Source: Paracoccus limosus
GTDB taxonomy: Bacteria; Pseudomonadota; Alphaproteobacteria; Rhodobacterales; Rhodobacteraceae
Assembly: GCF_009711185.1 (NCBI RefSeq)
Contig: NZ_WMIF01000009.1
Location: 1-64,000 of the forward strand
DNA length: 64,000 nt
Reading direction: 5' to 3'
A model generated the notes under the pieces. The model was not told where the DNA came from, searched no databases, and saw only the letters and a list, made by a program, of their open reading frames with translations. The translations under genes were made by a program, and so were the position numbers. Positions 17,684-27,015 of this stretch are shown piece after piece; positions within the stretch are counted from its first letter, which is position 1; each line of letters begins with the position of its first letter.

Positions 17684-19171
17684 TTACATCAGCTTGCGGC
17701 GCCTTGTCACTTCGATATTCAGATCGGTCAGCTTCTTGCGCAGGGTATTGCGGTTAATTCCCAGCAGATCGGCGCATCTCAGCTGATTGCCGCCGGTCGC
17801 GTCCAGCGCGATCTCCAGCAGCGGCTTCTCGATCTCGCGCAGGATGCGGTCGTAAAGGCCGGGCGGCGGCAGCTGGTCGCCATGCAGATCGAAATAGCGT
17901 TGCAGATGCATCTCGACCGATTGCGCCAGCCGGGCATTGGCCGGTTCGCTGATCGGCATGGCCGGCGCCATCGGCTCGGCCGAGGCCATGCCGGCGGGTG
18001 CGGCGGCAGGAGCCGCGGGACGGGCAGCGGGGGCTGCGGCGCTGGTCACGGGGGCTGCGACCGGCACCGATTCCGACAGGGCGGCACGGGCCTCGGCCTC
18101 GGTGATCTCGGTTCCGGCGGCGGTCAGGGCCAGCCGGCGCATCAGGTTTTCCAGCTCGCGCACATTGCCGGGAAAGGGATAGGCGCGGATCAGCGCGGTC
18201 GCGCCATCCGACAGGCTGCGCGCTGGCAACCCCTGCGAGGCCGCGCGCGCCAGAAGATGCCGGGCCAGCGGCGGGATGTCATCCACGCGCGAACGCAGCG
18301 GCGGCACGGTGATCGTCACCCCCGCCAGCCGGTAATACAGATCCGCCCGCAGCCGGCCGGCCGCGACATCGGCCTGCGGCTCGGGGCCGGTGGTCGAAAC
18401 CAGCCGCGGCATCTGGTTGCGGCCGGGACCGACCTCCCATGCCTCGATCAGCCCGATCAGCCGGGCCTGCGCCGCCGCGCCAAAGCCCGCCGGATCCTCG
18501 ATCAGCAGCGTGCCGCCCGCCGCGCGCTCGCCGGCGCGGGCAATCGCCTCTTCGGACAGATCGGCCGAGGTCAGGACGGCAAAGCCCGCATCGCGCCGGT
18601 CCGACAGGTCGTGGAACGAACGCGCAACCACGGTCTTGCCCACCCCCGCCTCGCCCGCGATCATCACCGGCAGGTCGGCGTTCAGGACGCGGGCCACCAT
18701 GCGGAACAGGTTCTGCATCGCCGGCGCATGGCCGATCAGCGGCAGCGCCGGATCGGCGACATTCTCGGGCGAAGGGATGGCCAGCGGCGCCGGTTCGGAT
18801 TTGCGCACGCGCCGCGACAGCGCCTGCCCCGCGCGCACCATCAGGTCGGGCAGGTCAAAGGGTTTGGGCAGGTAGTCGAAGGCCGCGGCCTCGGTCGCGC
18901 GGATGGCGGTGACGATGGTATTTTGCGCCGAAATCACGATCACCGGCAGGTCGGGCCGGGCCTTGCGGATCGCCGGGATCATGTCGATGCCATTGCCGTC
19001 GGGCATCATCACATCGGTGATGACCAGATCGCCCCGGCCCTCCTCGACCCAGCGCAGAAGCTGCGCCAGCGAGCCGGTGGCATGGACCCGGCAGCCGGCG
19101 CGGGTCAGGGCCTGGGTCAAGACCGTGCGGATGGTGCGGTCGTCGTCAGCAATCAGAACGGTGCCGTCCAT
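17684..19171 (-). CDS. ntrC: Nitrogen regulation response regulator NtrC, 495 aa
   Basis: Receiver domain with Asp53 (ITDVMMPDGNG), AAA+ domain with Walker A GEAGVGKT (173-180) and Walker B LLIED (222-226), and a C-terminal Fis-type helix-turn-helix (GGNQLRCADLLGINRNTLRKKL). The segment between Walker A and B is short and has no GAFTGA loop; ADLSEEAIARAGERAAGGTLL stands in its place. The same loss is known for Rhodobacter capsulatus NtrC, which activates with the housekeeping sigma factor, so the same mode is inferred here. A long Ala/Pro-rich linker (about 378-405) precedes the DNA-binding domain. Nine bases separate it from ntrB. Confidence 0.95.
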   Translation of the reverse strand: MDGTVLIADDDRTIRTVLTQALTRAGCRVHATGSLAQLLRWVEEGRGDLVITDVMMPDGNGIDMIPAIRKARPDLPVIVISAQNTIVTAIRATEAAAFDYLPKPFDLPDLMVRAGQALSRRVRKSEPAPLAIPSPENVADPALPLIGHAPAMQNLFRMVARVLNADLPVMIAGEAGVGKTVVARSFHDLSDRRDAGFAVLTSADLSEEAIARAGERAAGGTLLIEDPAGFGAAAQARLIGLIEAWEVGPGRNQMPRLVSTTGPEPQADVAAGRLRADLYYRLAGVTITVPPLRSRVDDIPPLARHLLARAASQGLPARSLSDGATALIRAYPFPGNVRELENLMRRLALTAAGTEITEAEARAALSESVPVAAPVTSAAAPAARPAAPAAAPAGMASAEPMAPAMPISEPANARLAQSVEMHLQRYFDLHGDQLPPPGLYDRILREIEKPLLEIALDATGGNQLRCADLLGINRNTLRKKLTDLNIEVTRRRKLM

Positions 19172-19180
19172 GGGGAAACC

Positions 19181-20347
19181 TCAGGCTTTGGGAAGGGAGA
19201 TGCGGAAAACGGTGCGGCCGGGGCGGGACTCCAGCCCGATCCAGGCGCCGTGGTCGGTGATGATCTTGGAAACCAGCGCCAACCCAAGGCCGGTGCCGTT
19301 CTCGCGCCCCGAAACGAAGGGCTCAAAGACCTGATCGGCGATGGCCTCGGGGATGCCGGGGCCGTCGTCCTCGATTTCGATCTGCAAGGGCAGGCTGCGG
19401 CCCTGCGGCTCGGCCTCGGTCGGCGCCAGTCGCAGGGTGCCGTCGTAAAAGCTGCGGATGCGGATCGAGCCGGTCTCGCGGCCCGCGCGGCGGATCGCCT
19501 CGGCGGCGTTCTTGACCAGATTCAGGCAGACCTGCACCATCTGGTCGCTGTCAGCCAGCGCCGGCGGCAGCGAGGGGTCGTAATCGGGCACGATCTTCAG
19601 CCCCTTGCCAAACCCCACAAGGGCCGAGCGGCGCACGCGTTCCAGCACGTCATGCACATTCACCTCGGTCAGCTTGGGGGCCGAGGTGTCGCCAAAGCGC
19701 TCCACCTGATCCAGCAATTCGACGATGCGGCGCGATTCCGCCACGATCAGATCGGCCAGATCGCGGTCCTCGGGGGCCAGATTCATACCGATCAGCTGCG
19801 CCGCGCCGCGAATGCCGGCCAGCGGGTTCTTGATCTCATGCGCCAGCATCTCGGCCATGCCGATGGCCGAGCGCGCGGCCGAACGCACCGCCCGCCCCTG
19901 CCCCAGCCGGCCACCGCTTTCCGAGGGTGCGATCAGCAGGACGACGCCGCCTTCGGGGCTGGGCACGGCGCCGGCATGGACGCTGGCGAGCCGCGCCGAA
20001 TAGCCGCCCAGCCCGTCGCCGATCTCGAAGCGGACCCCGGCATGGTTCAGCGCATCATGCCCCTCGCGCACGCGGTCGAGGATATCGGCCAAGGGCGGCA
20101 CCACGCGCAGCCGCTTGTGCATTTCGGGGCTCTCGATGCTTTGGCCGATGGCCGAGCGGCGCGAGACATTCAGAAATGCCTCGGCCAGATCGTTCAGCCC
20201 GGCGATGCGGCCCTCGCTGTCCACGATCACCGCCGGCAGCGGCAGCGCCGACCAGTTCGGACCGACCTCGGCGGGCACGAATTGCGCGGCGGCGCCAGAG
20301 AGCGCCTTGGGCCGGATCGCGGGCCGGGACGGGGTGCGAAATCTCAT
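19181..20347 (-). CDS. ntrB: Nitrogen regulation histidine kinase NtrB, 388 aa
   Basis: A soluble two-component kinase/phosphatase. It has an N-terminal PAS domain (LPAVIVDSEGRIAGLNDLAEAFLN), the HisKA box with histidine in LAHEIKNPLAGIRGAAQLIG, and an HATPase domain with N box (LVKNAAEAI), DDGPGIPE and GTGLGLALV. It phosphorylates NtrC under PII control. The frame is open well upstream, but the ATG at 20347 overlaps the stop of dusB (ATGA), gives the usual NtrB N-terminus and matches the normal family length. No membrane segments, as expected. Confidence 0.95.
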   Translation of the reverse strand: MRFRTPSRPAIRPKALSGAAAQFVPAEVGPNWSALPLPAVIVDSEGRIAGLNDLAEAFLNVSRRSAIGQSIESPEMHKRLRVVPPLADILDRVREGHDALNHAGVRFEIGDGLGGYSARLASVHAGAVPSPEGGVVLLIAPSESGGRLGQGRAVRSAARSAIGMAEMLAHEIKNPLAGIRGAAQLIGMNLAPEDRDLADLIVAESRRIVELLDQVERFGDTSAPKLTEVNVHDVLERVRRSALVGFGKGLKIVPDYDPSLPPALADSDQMVQVCLNLVKNAAEAIRRAGRETGSIRIRSFYDGTLRLAPTEAEPQGRSLPLQIEIEDDGPGIPEAIADQVFEPFVSGRENGTGLGLALVSKIITDHGAWIGLESRPGRTVFRISLPKA

Positions 20348-21357
20348 GCCCCGGCCCCCGTGGGCGCGGCATCGGCAAAGCCCGCGCGGATCGCGGCATG
20401 GGTGGCGGTGGCATCGGGCGCGCGCAACAACTCGGCCCGGTTCGGCGCGCCATTCGCCTCGGCATACCAGCCCAGATGCTTGCGCGCGACGCGCAGGCCC
20501 AGCTCGCGCCCGTAAAGCGACAGGATGTCGTCGTAATGTTCGGCCACGGCATCGGCCAGCCGCGCGCCCTGCGGCACATCCGGGCGCGGCGTCCCCCAAA
20601 GCTCATGTGCGATCAGCGCCAGCTTCCACGGCGCCCCCTGTGCGCCGCGTCCGACCATCACCGCATCGGCGCCCGATTGCGCCAGCGCCAGCCGCGCCGA
20701 GGCCGCATCGACCACATCGCCGTTGGCAACCAGCGGCGGCCGGCCCGACAGGTTCGCCACCGCGCCAATCCGGTGCCAATCGGCCTGCCCGGTATAGAAT
20801 TGCGCCCGGGTGCGACCATGCACGGTCAGCATGCGCACGCCGGCAGCAGCGGCCCGCACAGCGAGTTCCGGCGCATTGATGCAATCGCCGTCCCAGCCCA
20901 GCCGCATCTTCAACGTCACCGGCAGATCGGGCACGGCGGCGATCACCGCCTCGATCAGCCCCAGCGCATGATCCAGATCGCGCATCAGCGCGGCGCCCGA
21001 CAGCCCGCCCGTCACCTTCTTGGCCGGGCAGCCCATGTTGATGTCGATGATCCGCGCGCCCATGCCGGCGACGATGCGCGCGGTTTCGGCCATGGCCCCG
21101 GCCTCGCGCCCAGCGATCTGCACACTGACCGGCAGGCTGCCCTCGGTCAGGGCCTTGGCGCGCACGGCGGCGCGAGTCGACGGGCGCGGCGTCACCATCT
21201 CGGTCGAGGCGACCATCTCGCTGACCATCAGCCCGGCGCCGCCATGGCGGGCCACGGCGCGGCGGAACGGCAGATCGGTGATTCCGGCCATCGGCGCCAG
21301 AAAAACCGGGGGGCCAAGTCGCGTTTCGCCAAGAAGGATCGGTTCGGGCAGGGTCAT
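20344..21357 (-). CDS. dusB: tRNA-dihydrouridine synthase DusB (NifR3), 337 aa
   Basis: An FMN-dependent TIM-barrel enzyme that reduces uridines in the tRNA D-loop. Signatures include VFLAPMAGITDLPFR, IDINMGCPAKKV with the catalytic cysteine, the basic segment KMRLGWD, and TVHGRTRAQFYTG. It is the first gene of the nifR3-ntrB-ntrC-ntrY-ntrX operon, the classical order in Rhodobacteraceae and relatives. The frame is open 25 codons further upstream, but MTLPEPILLGETRLGPP is the family-like start. The promoter region of 232 bases is shared with the divergent sdaA gene. Confidence 0.95.
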   Translation of the reverse strand: MTLPEPILLGETRLGPPVFLAPMAGITDLPFRRAVARHGGAGLMVSEMVASTEMVTPRPSTRAAVRAKALTEGSLPVSVQIAGREAGAMAETARIVAGMGARIIDINMGCPAKKVTGGLSGAALMRDLDHALGLIEAVIAAVPDLPVTLKMRLGWDGDCINAPELAVRAAAAGVRMLTVHGRTRAQFYTGQADWHRIGAVANLSGRPPLVANGDVVDAASARLALAQSGADAVMVGRGAQGAPWKLALIAHELWGTPRPDVPQGARLADAVAEHYDDILSLYGRELGLRVARKHLGWYAEANGAPNRAELLRAPDATATHAAIRAGFADAAPTGAGA

Positions 21358-21589
21358 GATGGAACTCGTAGGACGCGGCGCGGGAATGCGAAAGAATGCA
21401 GCGGCTGCCCACTGTGCGGGCTTTCGCCTCATCGTTGCATATGCCTATTTTTGATGCTTGCTGCCTAAATAGAGCGCAGGACTTGGCTCGTCAAATGTCG
21501 CAGCAATGCCTTGCTCCCGTCGCAGCTTCACTAGCGTTGCCCGGCGAGTGCGATTAACTGGCCAGACAAGCAGAGCAAAGAGGCGCGCC

Positions 21590-22972
21590 ATGTTTTTGTC
21601 GGTCTTCGACATATTCAAGATCGGGGTGGGTCCGTCCTCCTCGCATACGATGGGGCCGATGGTCGCGGGTGGCCGGTTCCTCGACGCGCTGCGCGCGCAG
21701 CCTTTCCGCGCGCATGGCCTGCGCGCCAGCCTGCACGGCAGTCTGGCCTTTACCGGCAAGGGCCATGCCACCGACCGCGCCACGATCCTTGGTTTGGCCG
21801 GGTTTTTGCCCGAAACCATGGAGGCCGAGGCGGCTGAGGCGGTGCTGGCCGCCAATCGCGAAAGCCATGTGCTGACCCCGGCCGGGCTGGGCGAGATGGC
21901 CTTTGACCCCGAGCGCGACCTGATCTTTGATTTCGACCGCGCGCTGCCCGGCCATGCCAATGGTATGGTGCTGATGGCGACCGACGCGCAGGGCGACGTG
22001 ATCTTTCACGAGACCTATTACTCGATCGGCGGCGGCTTCGTGATGACCGAGGCCGAGCTGGCCGCCAAGGGCGACGATACCCGCTCGGACGACGCGCCCA
22101 AGGTGCCCTACCCCTTTGCCAATGCCGCCGAAATGCTGGCCATGGCCGAAAAATCGGGCAAATCCATCGCCGCGATGAAGCGCGAGAACGAGCGCGCCTA
22201 CCGCAGCGATGCGCAGATTTCCAGCGGGATCAAGCGGATCTGGCAGGTCATGCGCGACTGCATGGACCGTGGCCTTGCCACCGGCGGCACCCTGCCTGGC
22301 GGTCTGTCGATCCGCCGCCGCGCCTCGGGCATCCATGAGGCCTTGAAGGCCGAGGCCGGCATGAACCAGACCGCGCCGCATGTGATCAACGACTGGATGT
22401 CGATCTACGCCATGGCGGTGAACGAGGAAAACGCCGCCGGCGGTCAGGTCGTCACCGCACCGACCAATGGCGCGGCGGGCGTGGTGCCGGCGGTGATCCG
22501 CTATTGGCTGGACCATGTGCCCGGCGCCTCCGAGCGCCAGCTGGACGACTTTCTGCTGACGGCTTCGGCCATCGGCGGGCTGATCAAGCACAATGCCAGC
22601 ATCTCGGGTGCGGAATGCGGCTGTCAGGCCGAGGTGGGTTCGGCCAGCGCCATGGCTGCGGCCGGTCTGTGCGCCGTGATGGGCGGCACGCCCGAACAGG
22701 TGGAAAACGCCGCCGAAATCGCACTGGAACATCACCTTGGCATGACCTGCGACCCGGTGCGCGGTCTGGTGCAGGTGCCCTGCATCGAGCGCAACGGTCT
22801 GGGCGCGATCAAGGCGGTCTCGGCCGCCAGCCTTGCCTTGCGCGGCGACGGCCAGCATTTCGTGCCTCTGGATGCCGCCATCGAGACCATGCGCCAGACT
22901 GGCCGCGACATGTCCGAGAAATACAAGGAAACCTCGCTGGGCGGCCTTGCCGTCAACGTGCCGAACTGCTGA
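21590..22972 (+). CDS. sdaA: L-serine ammonia-lyase, iron-sulfur type, 460 aa
   Basis: Deaminates L-serine to pyruvate with a 4Fe-4S cluster. It is the single-chain form with both regulatory and catalytic halves. It begins MFLSVFDIFKIGVGPSSSHTMGP, the N-terminal signature of the family; cluster cysteines are visible in GAECGCQAEVG and later in MTCDPVRGLVQVPC. Length is right for the fused enzyme. AGAGG lies seven bases before the ATG at 21590; the longer open frame upstream is not needed. It is divergent from dusB and stands alone, followed by a GC-rich hairpin at 22981-23003. Confidence 0.96.
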   Translation: MFLSVFDIFKIGVGPSSSHTMGPMVAGGRFLDALRAQPFRAHGLRASLHGSLAFTGKGHATDRATILGLAGFLPETMEAEAAEAVLAANRESHVLTPAGLGEMAFDPERDLIFDFDRALPGHANGMVLMATDAQGDVIFHETYYSIGGGFVMTEAELAAKGDDTRSDDAPKVPYPFANAAEMLAMAEKSGKSIAAMKRENERAYRSDAQISSGIKRIWQVMRDCMDRGLATGGTLPGGLSIRRRASGIHEALKAEAGMNQTAPHVINDWMSIYAMAVNEENAAGGQVVTAPTNGAAGVVPAVIRYWLDHVPGASERQLDDFLLTASAIGGLIKHNASISGAECGCQAEVGSASAMAAAGLCAVMGGTPEQVENAAEIALEHHLGMTCDPVRGLVQVPCIERNGLGAIKAVSAASLALRGDGQHFVPLDAAIETMRQTGRDMSEKYKETSLGGLAVNVPNC

Positions 22973-22980
22973 ACCCCTGC

Positions 22981-23003
22981 GGCGCAGGCCCCGCGCCTGC
23001 GCC
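22981..23003 (+). terminator. GC-rich hairpin after sdaA
   Basis: A perfect 9-bp stem (GGCGCAGGC with GCCTGCGCC) and 5-base loop sits 9 bases past the sdaA stop. It is followed by GATGTTTGC, only weakly T-rich, so it may pause or protect rather than fully terminate. Confidence 0.5.
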
Positions 23004-23120
23004 GATGTTTGCTCAGCGGTCACAGACCGGCCCTGTCCTGCCGGCGGACGCTTGCCGAAGGCGGGGGGTTCCTGTAGCCAATATGCATAAGGAAAACCCC
23101 AAGGAACCGGGACAGAGCAG

Positions 23121-24008
23121 ATGAAAATCCGTTCGGCGCTAGCCGTGCTGTCAATGACGGTGGCCCTTACCGCATGCGGTGAGCTGCCCTTTCTAAAATC
23201 CACCGAGGCGCCTGCCGCGCCCGAGGCACCGGCGACCCATGCCGGCCCGCCGGCCGTCTCGCCGCTGGAGCAGCCGATCGAGACCGGCAGCGAAAACGTT
23301 CCCGTCGCCATGGCCGAGGCCAGCACGCTGGGCACCGCCATGTTCCGCGCCGTCGGTGCCGGCTGGACGGTGACCGCCGCCGACAAGACCGCCGTCTATG
23401 AACGCAGCGGCCAGAAATCGGTCGGCGTCACCGTGCGCCGCATGACCTATGCCAAGGGCGTCGAATTCATTGGCACCATGAACGGCAGCGTGTTCTCGCT
23501 GAACGTGCGCGCGCAAAGCTGCGAGGCCGGTGGCAGCACCGCGCCCTTCACCGCGCGGCTCAAGGTCGGCGGCCAGACCCTGACCGGCTGCGCCACGCCG
23601 ACCGACAGCATGCCCAAGGCGCAGGTCAAGGCCTCGTCGGCGACGCCGAAGCCGAAGGCCACCGCCAAGCCGGCCGCGACCAAGCCTGTGGCGCCGGCCA
23701 GCAAACCGGCAGCGGCGAGCACGACTACGACCGCCCCGGCGACCAGCACGGCTCCGGCCACGACCATCCCGGCAAGCCCGACCACGTCTCCGACCCCGGC
23801 GACCGAGACCCCGGCCACCACGACCCCGGTGATCACCGCGCCCGCCAACCCGGCACCCGAGACGCCCGCAGCGATCCCGGCGCCGCTGAACGAGCCCGCC
23901 GCCCCGGCCGCCGTGCTGCCGCCCGCTGCGGCCGCAGCCACCCAGCCGGCCGCGTCCTCGACCGCGCCGGCGGAAACGGCCCCGGCCAGCACCGGCGCAA
24001 GCCAGTAA
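23121..24008 (+). CDS. Lipoprotein with small conserved domain and Ala/Pro/Thr-rich tail, 295 aa
   Basis: A lipoprotein signal is clear: MKIRSALAVLSMTVALTAC, with the lipobox LTAC and Cys19 as the lipidated residue. Residues of about 75-165 form a compact domain (WTVTAADKTAVYERSG ... FIGTMNGSVFSLNVRAQSC ... GQTLTGCA) with two cysteines that may pair; it resembles small periplasmic domains described as uncharacterised lipoprotein (COG3650-like), which I cannot confirm. From about 175 to the end it is low complexity, almost only Ala, Pro, Thr and Ser, and would be an extended spacer. The 82-base gap to the YjbH-like gene on the same strand allows, but does not prove, co-transcription. Confidence 0.7.
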   Translation: MKIRSALAVLSMTVALTACGELPFLKSTEAPAAPEAPATHAGPPAVSPLEQPIETGSENVPVAMAEASTLGTAMFRAVGAGWTVTAADKTAVYERSGQKSVGVTVRRMTYAKGVEFIGTMNGSVFSLNVRAQSCEAGGSTAPFTARLKVGGQTLTGCATPTDSMPKAQVKASSATPKPKATAKPAATKPVAPASKPAAASTTTTAPATSTAPATTIPASPTTSPTPATETPATTTPVITAPANPAPETPAAIPAPLNEPAAPAAVLPPAAAAATQPAASSTAPAETAPASTGASQ

Positions 24009-24090
24009 CCCTCGCCCGGCCCGCGCCCCCTCGGCGCGGGCCTCACGACGCAGCCCGACCTGCGGGCCCAAGACCTGAGAGAGACCGCCG

Positions 24091-26265
24091 ATGCGCGCCC
24101 ATCCCTCCCTGACCCGCCGCCTGCTGGCCTCGACCGTGCCGGCCGCGCTGCTGCTGAGCCTTGGTGCGACACCCGCGCGCACCGATCCGCTGATCGGCGA
24201 TGTGATGAACAGCTATGGCCTTGCCGGCGCGGTGGAGACACCAACCGCCGAGATGCTGCCCGATGGCACACTGGGGGGCACGGTCTCTTATACCGAACTG
24301 GGGCGGCGGCACGATCTGGTGTTCCAGCTGCATCCGCGCATCACCACCGCGCTGCGCTATTCGCGCGTGCCCGGCATCAACGATCACAACGATCTGGGCC
24401 ATATCTGGGACCGCAGCTTCGATATCCGCGTGCAGGCGCTGGAGGAACGCGGCTGGCAACCGGCGGTTTCGATCGGGCTGCAGGACTTCATGGGCACCGG
24501 GGTCTATTCCGGCGAATATATCGTCGCCACCAAGACGCTGACCCCGCGCCTGCGTGCCACCATCGGCCTTGGCTGGGGCCGTCTGGCCGGCGAACAGCGC
24601 GATCTGGACGCCGATGACGAAGGCGGCAAGCCCAATGTCGGCGACTGGTTCACCGGCTCGGCCAAGCCCTTCGGCTCGGTCACCTGGCAGGCCACCGACA
24701 AGCTGCGGTTGGTCGCCGAATATTCGAATGACAAATATACCCGCGAGACTGCCTCGGGGGAAAAGGACGCGCCGGGCAAGCATATCAACCTTGGCGCCTA
24801 TTACGTCTTCAACCCGCAATATCAGGTCGGCGTCTATGCGCTGGGCGGCGATATCATCGGCGCGCAATTCAGCTTTGCGCTGAACCCGCGCAACGCGCCC
24901 TTCCCTTCGGGGCTGGAAAAGGCCCCGGCGCCGGTGCGCCCGCGCCCGGCCCCGGCAGCCGATCCGGACGGCTGGTCCGGCGCGTGGTCGGCCGATCCGT
25001 CGGCACAGCCCGCAATCCAGACCGTGCTGGCCAAGGCGCTGGCCGACGAGGGCCAGAAGCTCAGCGCGATGTCGCTCTCGACCAATCGCGCCGAGGTCCG
25101 CATCCAGAACGACCGCTATATCCAGCAACCCGAGGCGATCGGCCGCACTGCCCGGCTGATGACCCGCGCTTTGCCGCCCTCGGTCGATACTTTCGTCATC
25201 ACCTCGATGCGCGACGGCATGGCCACCTCGTCGGTGACGCTGCGCCGCGCCGATGTCGAGCGGCTGGAAAATACCGAGGCCGGCAAGATTGCCGCCGTGG
25301 CCCAGATCTCGGACGCCGATCCGCGCCCGGGCAACCTGCTGGCCAGTGCCGATCCCTCGCCGCGCTTCAAATGGCGGCTCGGCCCCTATCTGGAACTCGG
25401 CGTCTTCGACCCGCAGGATCCGCTGCGCTACGAAGTCGGCGCCGAGCTGAAGGCCAGCTATGAATTCGGTCCCGGGCTGGTGCTGTCAGGCCGGGTGCGC
25501 CAGCGCGCCTTCGGCAGCCTCGAACAGCGCGGGCCGGGCATCCCCGGCGAACGCGGCGAGCATTACACGCCCGAGGAATATCTCGCCAATCCAGCGAACG
25601 AATACATGGACGGCGTGCCGCGCGTGCGCTCGGATACGCGCATGTATACCGGCAATCACAGCCCGACCGTGCCCGAACTGACGCTGGCCTGGTATGCGCA
25701 GCCGGCAAGCTCGGTCTACAGCCGGGTCACGGTCGGCCTACTGGAACGCGCCTATGGCGGTGTCTCGGGCGAACTGCTGTGGAAACCGGCGGATTCGGCT
25801 CTGGGCCTCGGGGTCGAGATCGACCGGGTGCGCAAGCGCGACTTCGAAGATGCCTTCAAATTCCGCGACTATGAGGTCACGACCGGTTTCGTCTCGGTCT
25901 ATTACGAACTCGCCCAAGGCTATACCGCGCAGCTCGACGTCGGCAAATATCTCGCCGGCGACAAGGGCGCGACCATCTCGCTGACGCGCGAATTCGCCAA
26001 TGGCTGGCGCGTGGGCGCCTATGCCACCAAGACCGATCTCAGCGCCGAGAAATTCGGTGAGGGCTCGTTCGACAAGGGCATCACCGTGTCGATCCCGATC
26101 GGCTGGGCGACCGGCACGCCGACGCGCGACCGCGCCACCGCCGATCTGGGCTCGCTGTCGCGTGACGGCGGCGCCAAGGTCGATGTGCAGGGCCGGCTCT
26201 ACGACAAGGTGCGCGACGCCCAATCCGTCAAACTTAACCAAGGCTGGGGGAGGTTCTGGCGATGA
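24091..26265 (+). CDS. YjbH-domain outer-membrane protein linked to exopolysaccharide, 724 aa
   Basis: After a signal peptide (TRRLLASTVPAALLLSLGATPARTD) the opening DPLIGDVMNSYGLAGAVETPTAEMLPDGTLGG and the alternating beta-strand pattern are those of the YjbH/GfcD family, proposed outer-membrane beta-barrel proteins of exopolysaccharide or capsule loci. The C-terminal half (residues about 425-724) is rich in amphipathic strands such as YEVTTGFVSVYYELAQGYTAQLDVGKYLAG, as expected for a barrel. Its stop overlaps the YjbF-like start by four bases (26262-26265), and these two are partners in the enterobacterial yjbEFGH and gfc operons. Length fits the family. No glycosyltransferases are adjacent. 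Confidence 0.85.
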   Translation: MRAHPSLTRRLLASTVPAALLLSLGATPARTDPLIGDVMNSYGLAGAVETPTAEMLPDGTLGGTVSYTELGRRHDLVFQLHPRITTALRYSRVPGINDHNDLGHIWDRSFDIRVQALEERGWQPAVSIGLQDFMGTGVYSGEYIVATKTLTPRLRATIGLGWGRLAGEQRDLDADDEGGKPNVGDWFTGSAKPFGSVTWQATDKLRLVAEYSNDKYTRETASGEKDAPGKHINLGAYYVFNPQYQVGVYALGGDIIGAQFSFALNPRNAPFPSGLEKAPAPVRPRPAPAADPDGWSGAWSADPSAQPAIQTVLAKALADEGQKLSAMSLSTNRAEVRIQNDRYIQQPEAIGRTARLMTRALPPSVDTFVITSMRDGMATSSVTLRRADVERLENTEAGKIAAVAQISDADPRPGNLLASADPSPRFKWRLGPYLELGVFDPQDPLRYEVGAELKASYEFGPGLVLSGRVRQRAFGSLEQRGPGIPGERGEHYTPEEYLANPANEYMDGVPRVRSDTRMYTGNHSPTVPELTLAWYAQPASSVYSRVTVGLLERAYGGVSGELLWKPADSALGLGVEIDRVRKRDFEDAFKFRDYEVTTGFVSVYYELAQGYTAQLDVGKYLAGDKGATISLTREFANGWRVGAYATKTDLSAEKFGEGSFDKGITVSIPIGWATGTPTRDRATADLGSLSRDGGAKVDVQGRLYDKVRDAQSVKLNQGWGRFWR

Positions 26266-26927
26266 TCGGAACGACAAGCCGCGCCGCCCTCGCGGTGGCG
26301 CTGATCGCCGGGCTGAGCGCCTGCGGCAACGACGACAGCGGGCGCGAGGCCAATCCTTTGCTGATCGCCGCCAAAAGCGCCGCCCAGACCGCGACCCGCA
26401 TCCGCGGTGCCGGCAAGCCGCAGCAGACCGCCGCCCCGCGCACGCCCGAGCAGATGGCGACCGAGGCGCTGCGCGTCAATCCCGGCCCGCTGATCCTCGT
26501 CGGCTTCGAATCGCTTGGCCGCAATCAGGTCATGGCCATGACCGGCCAGAACGGCAGCACGCGCACCTATATGACCCCCTCGGAAGAGGCGCTGATCCTG
26601 CGCAATGGCATGGTGATCGGCACGCGCGGCCTCGGCAATGACCTCTCGGTCGCCGAATCCGGCACCGAGGCGCTGATCCATGCCGGCCGCAGCGGCCAGG
26701 CGCGGCGTGTCATGCGCTATTTCTCTGGCGATGGGCTGGAACGGCCGCTGGAGTTCGATTGCAGCACCGCCCCGGGCCCCAAACCCGGCGTGGTGGTCGA
26801 AAGCTGCTCGGGCCATGGCGCCAAATTCCAGAACAACTACCTGCCGCAAGGCGGCCAGATCCCGGTATCGCGGCAATGGCTGGGGCCCAAGCTGGGCTAT
26901 GTCACCTTGCAAGTCTTGCGCCCCTGA
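26262..26927 (+). CDS. YjbF/GfcB-family lipoprotein, 221 aa
   Basis: A lipoprotein signal with lipobox LSAC (MIGTTSRAALAVALIAGLSAC, Cys21). The rest (LILVGFESLGRNQVMAMTGQNGSTRTYMTP, then GMVIGTRGLGNDL) matches the YjbF/GfcB family of group 4 capsule and exopolysaccharide operons. It overlaps the YjbH-like gene by four bases and is followed at once by a strong terminator, so it ends the transcription unit. Function in the family is not settled; an outer-membrane accessory role in polysaccharide export is assumed. Confidence 0.87.
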   Translation: MIGTTSRAALAVALIAGLSACGNDDSGREANPLLIAAKSAAQTATRIRGAGKPQQTAAPRTPEQMATEALRVNPGPLILVGFESLGRNQVMAMTGQNGSTRTYMTPSEEALILRNGMVIGTRGLGNDLSVAESGTEALIHAGRSGQARRVMRYFSGDGLERPLEFDCSTAPGPKPGVVVESCSGHGAKFQNNYLPQGGQIPVSRQWLGPKLGYVTLQVLRP

Positions 26928-26951
26928 CCCGCGGGCAAGCCGCCAAGGACA

Positions 26952-26983
26952 AGGGCCGATCCCGGCGGGGGTCGGCCCTTTTT
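26952..26983 (+). terminator. Rho-independent terminator after the YjbH-YjbF genes
   Basis: A 12-bp stem (AGGGCCGATCCC with GGGGTCGGCCCT, one G-T pair, 4-base loop) followed by TTTTTCT: a textbook intrinsic terminator 24 bases after the stop. Confidence 0.9.
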
Positions 26984-27015
26984 CTATGACCAGATGGATC
27001 CGCAGCCCCTGCCGC

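Noticed and set aside
15791..20515. A very long open frame (over 1500 codons) on the plus strand
   Set aside because: It is antisense to ntrX-ntrY-ntrC-ntrB, all of which have full domain signatures. GC-rich third positions keep the opposite strand free of stops; its translation is His/Gln/Arg-rich with no family pattern.
24031..24090. Possible terminator between the lipoprotein and the YjbH-like gene
   Set aside because: The sequence is GC-rich with several short complementary stretches, but no convincing stem and no T-run was found.
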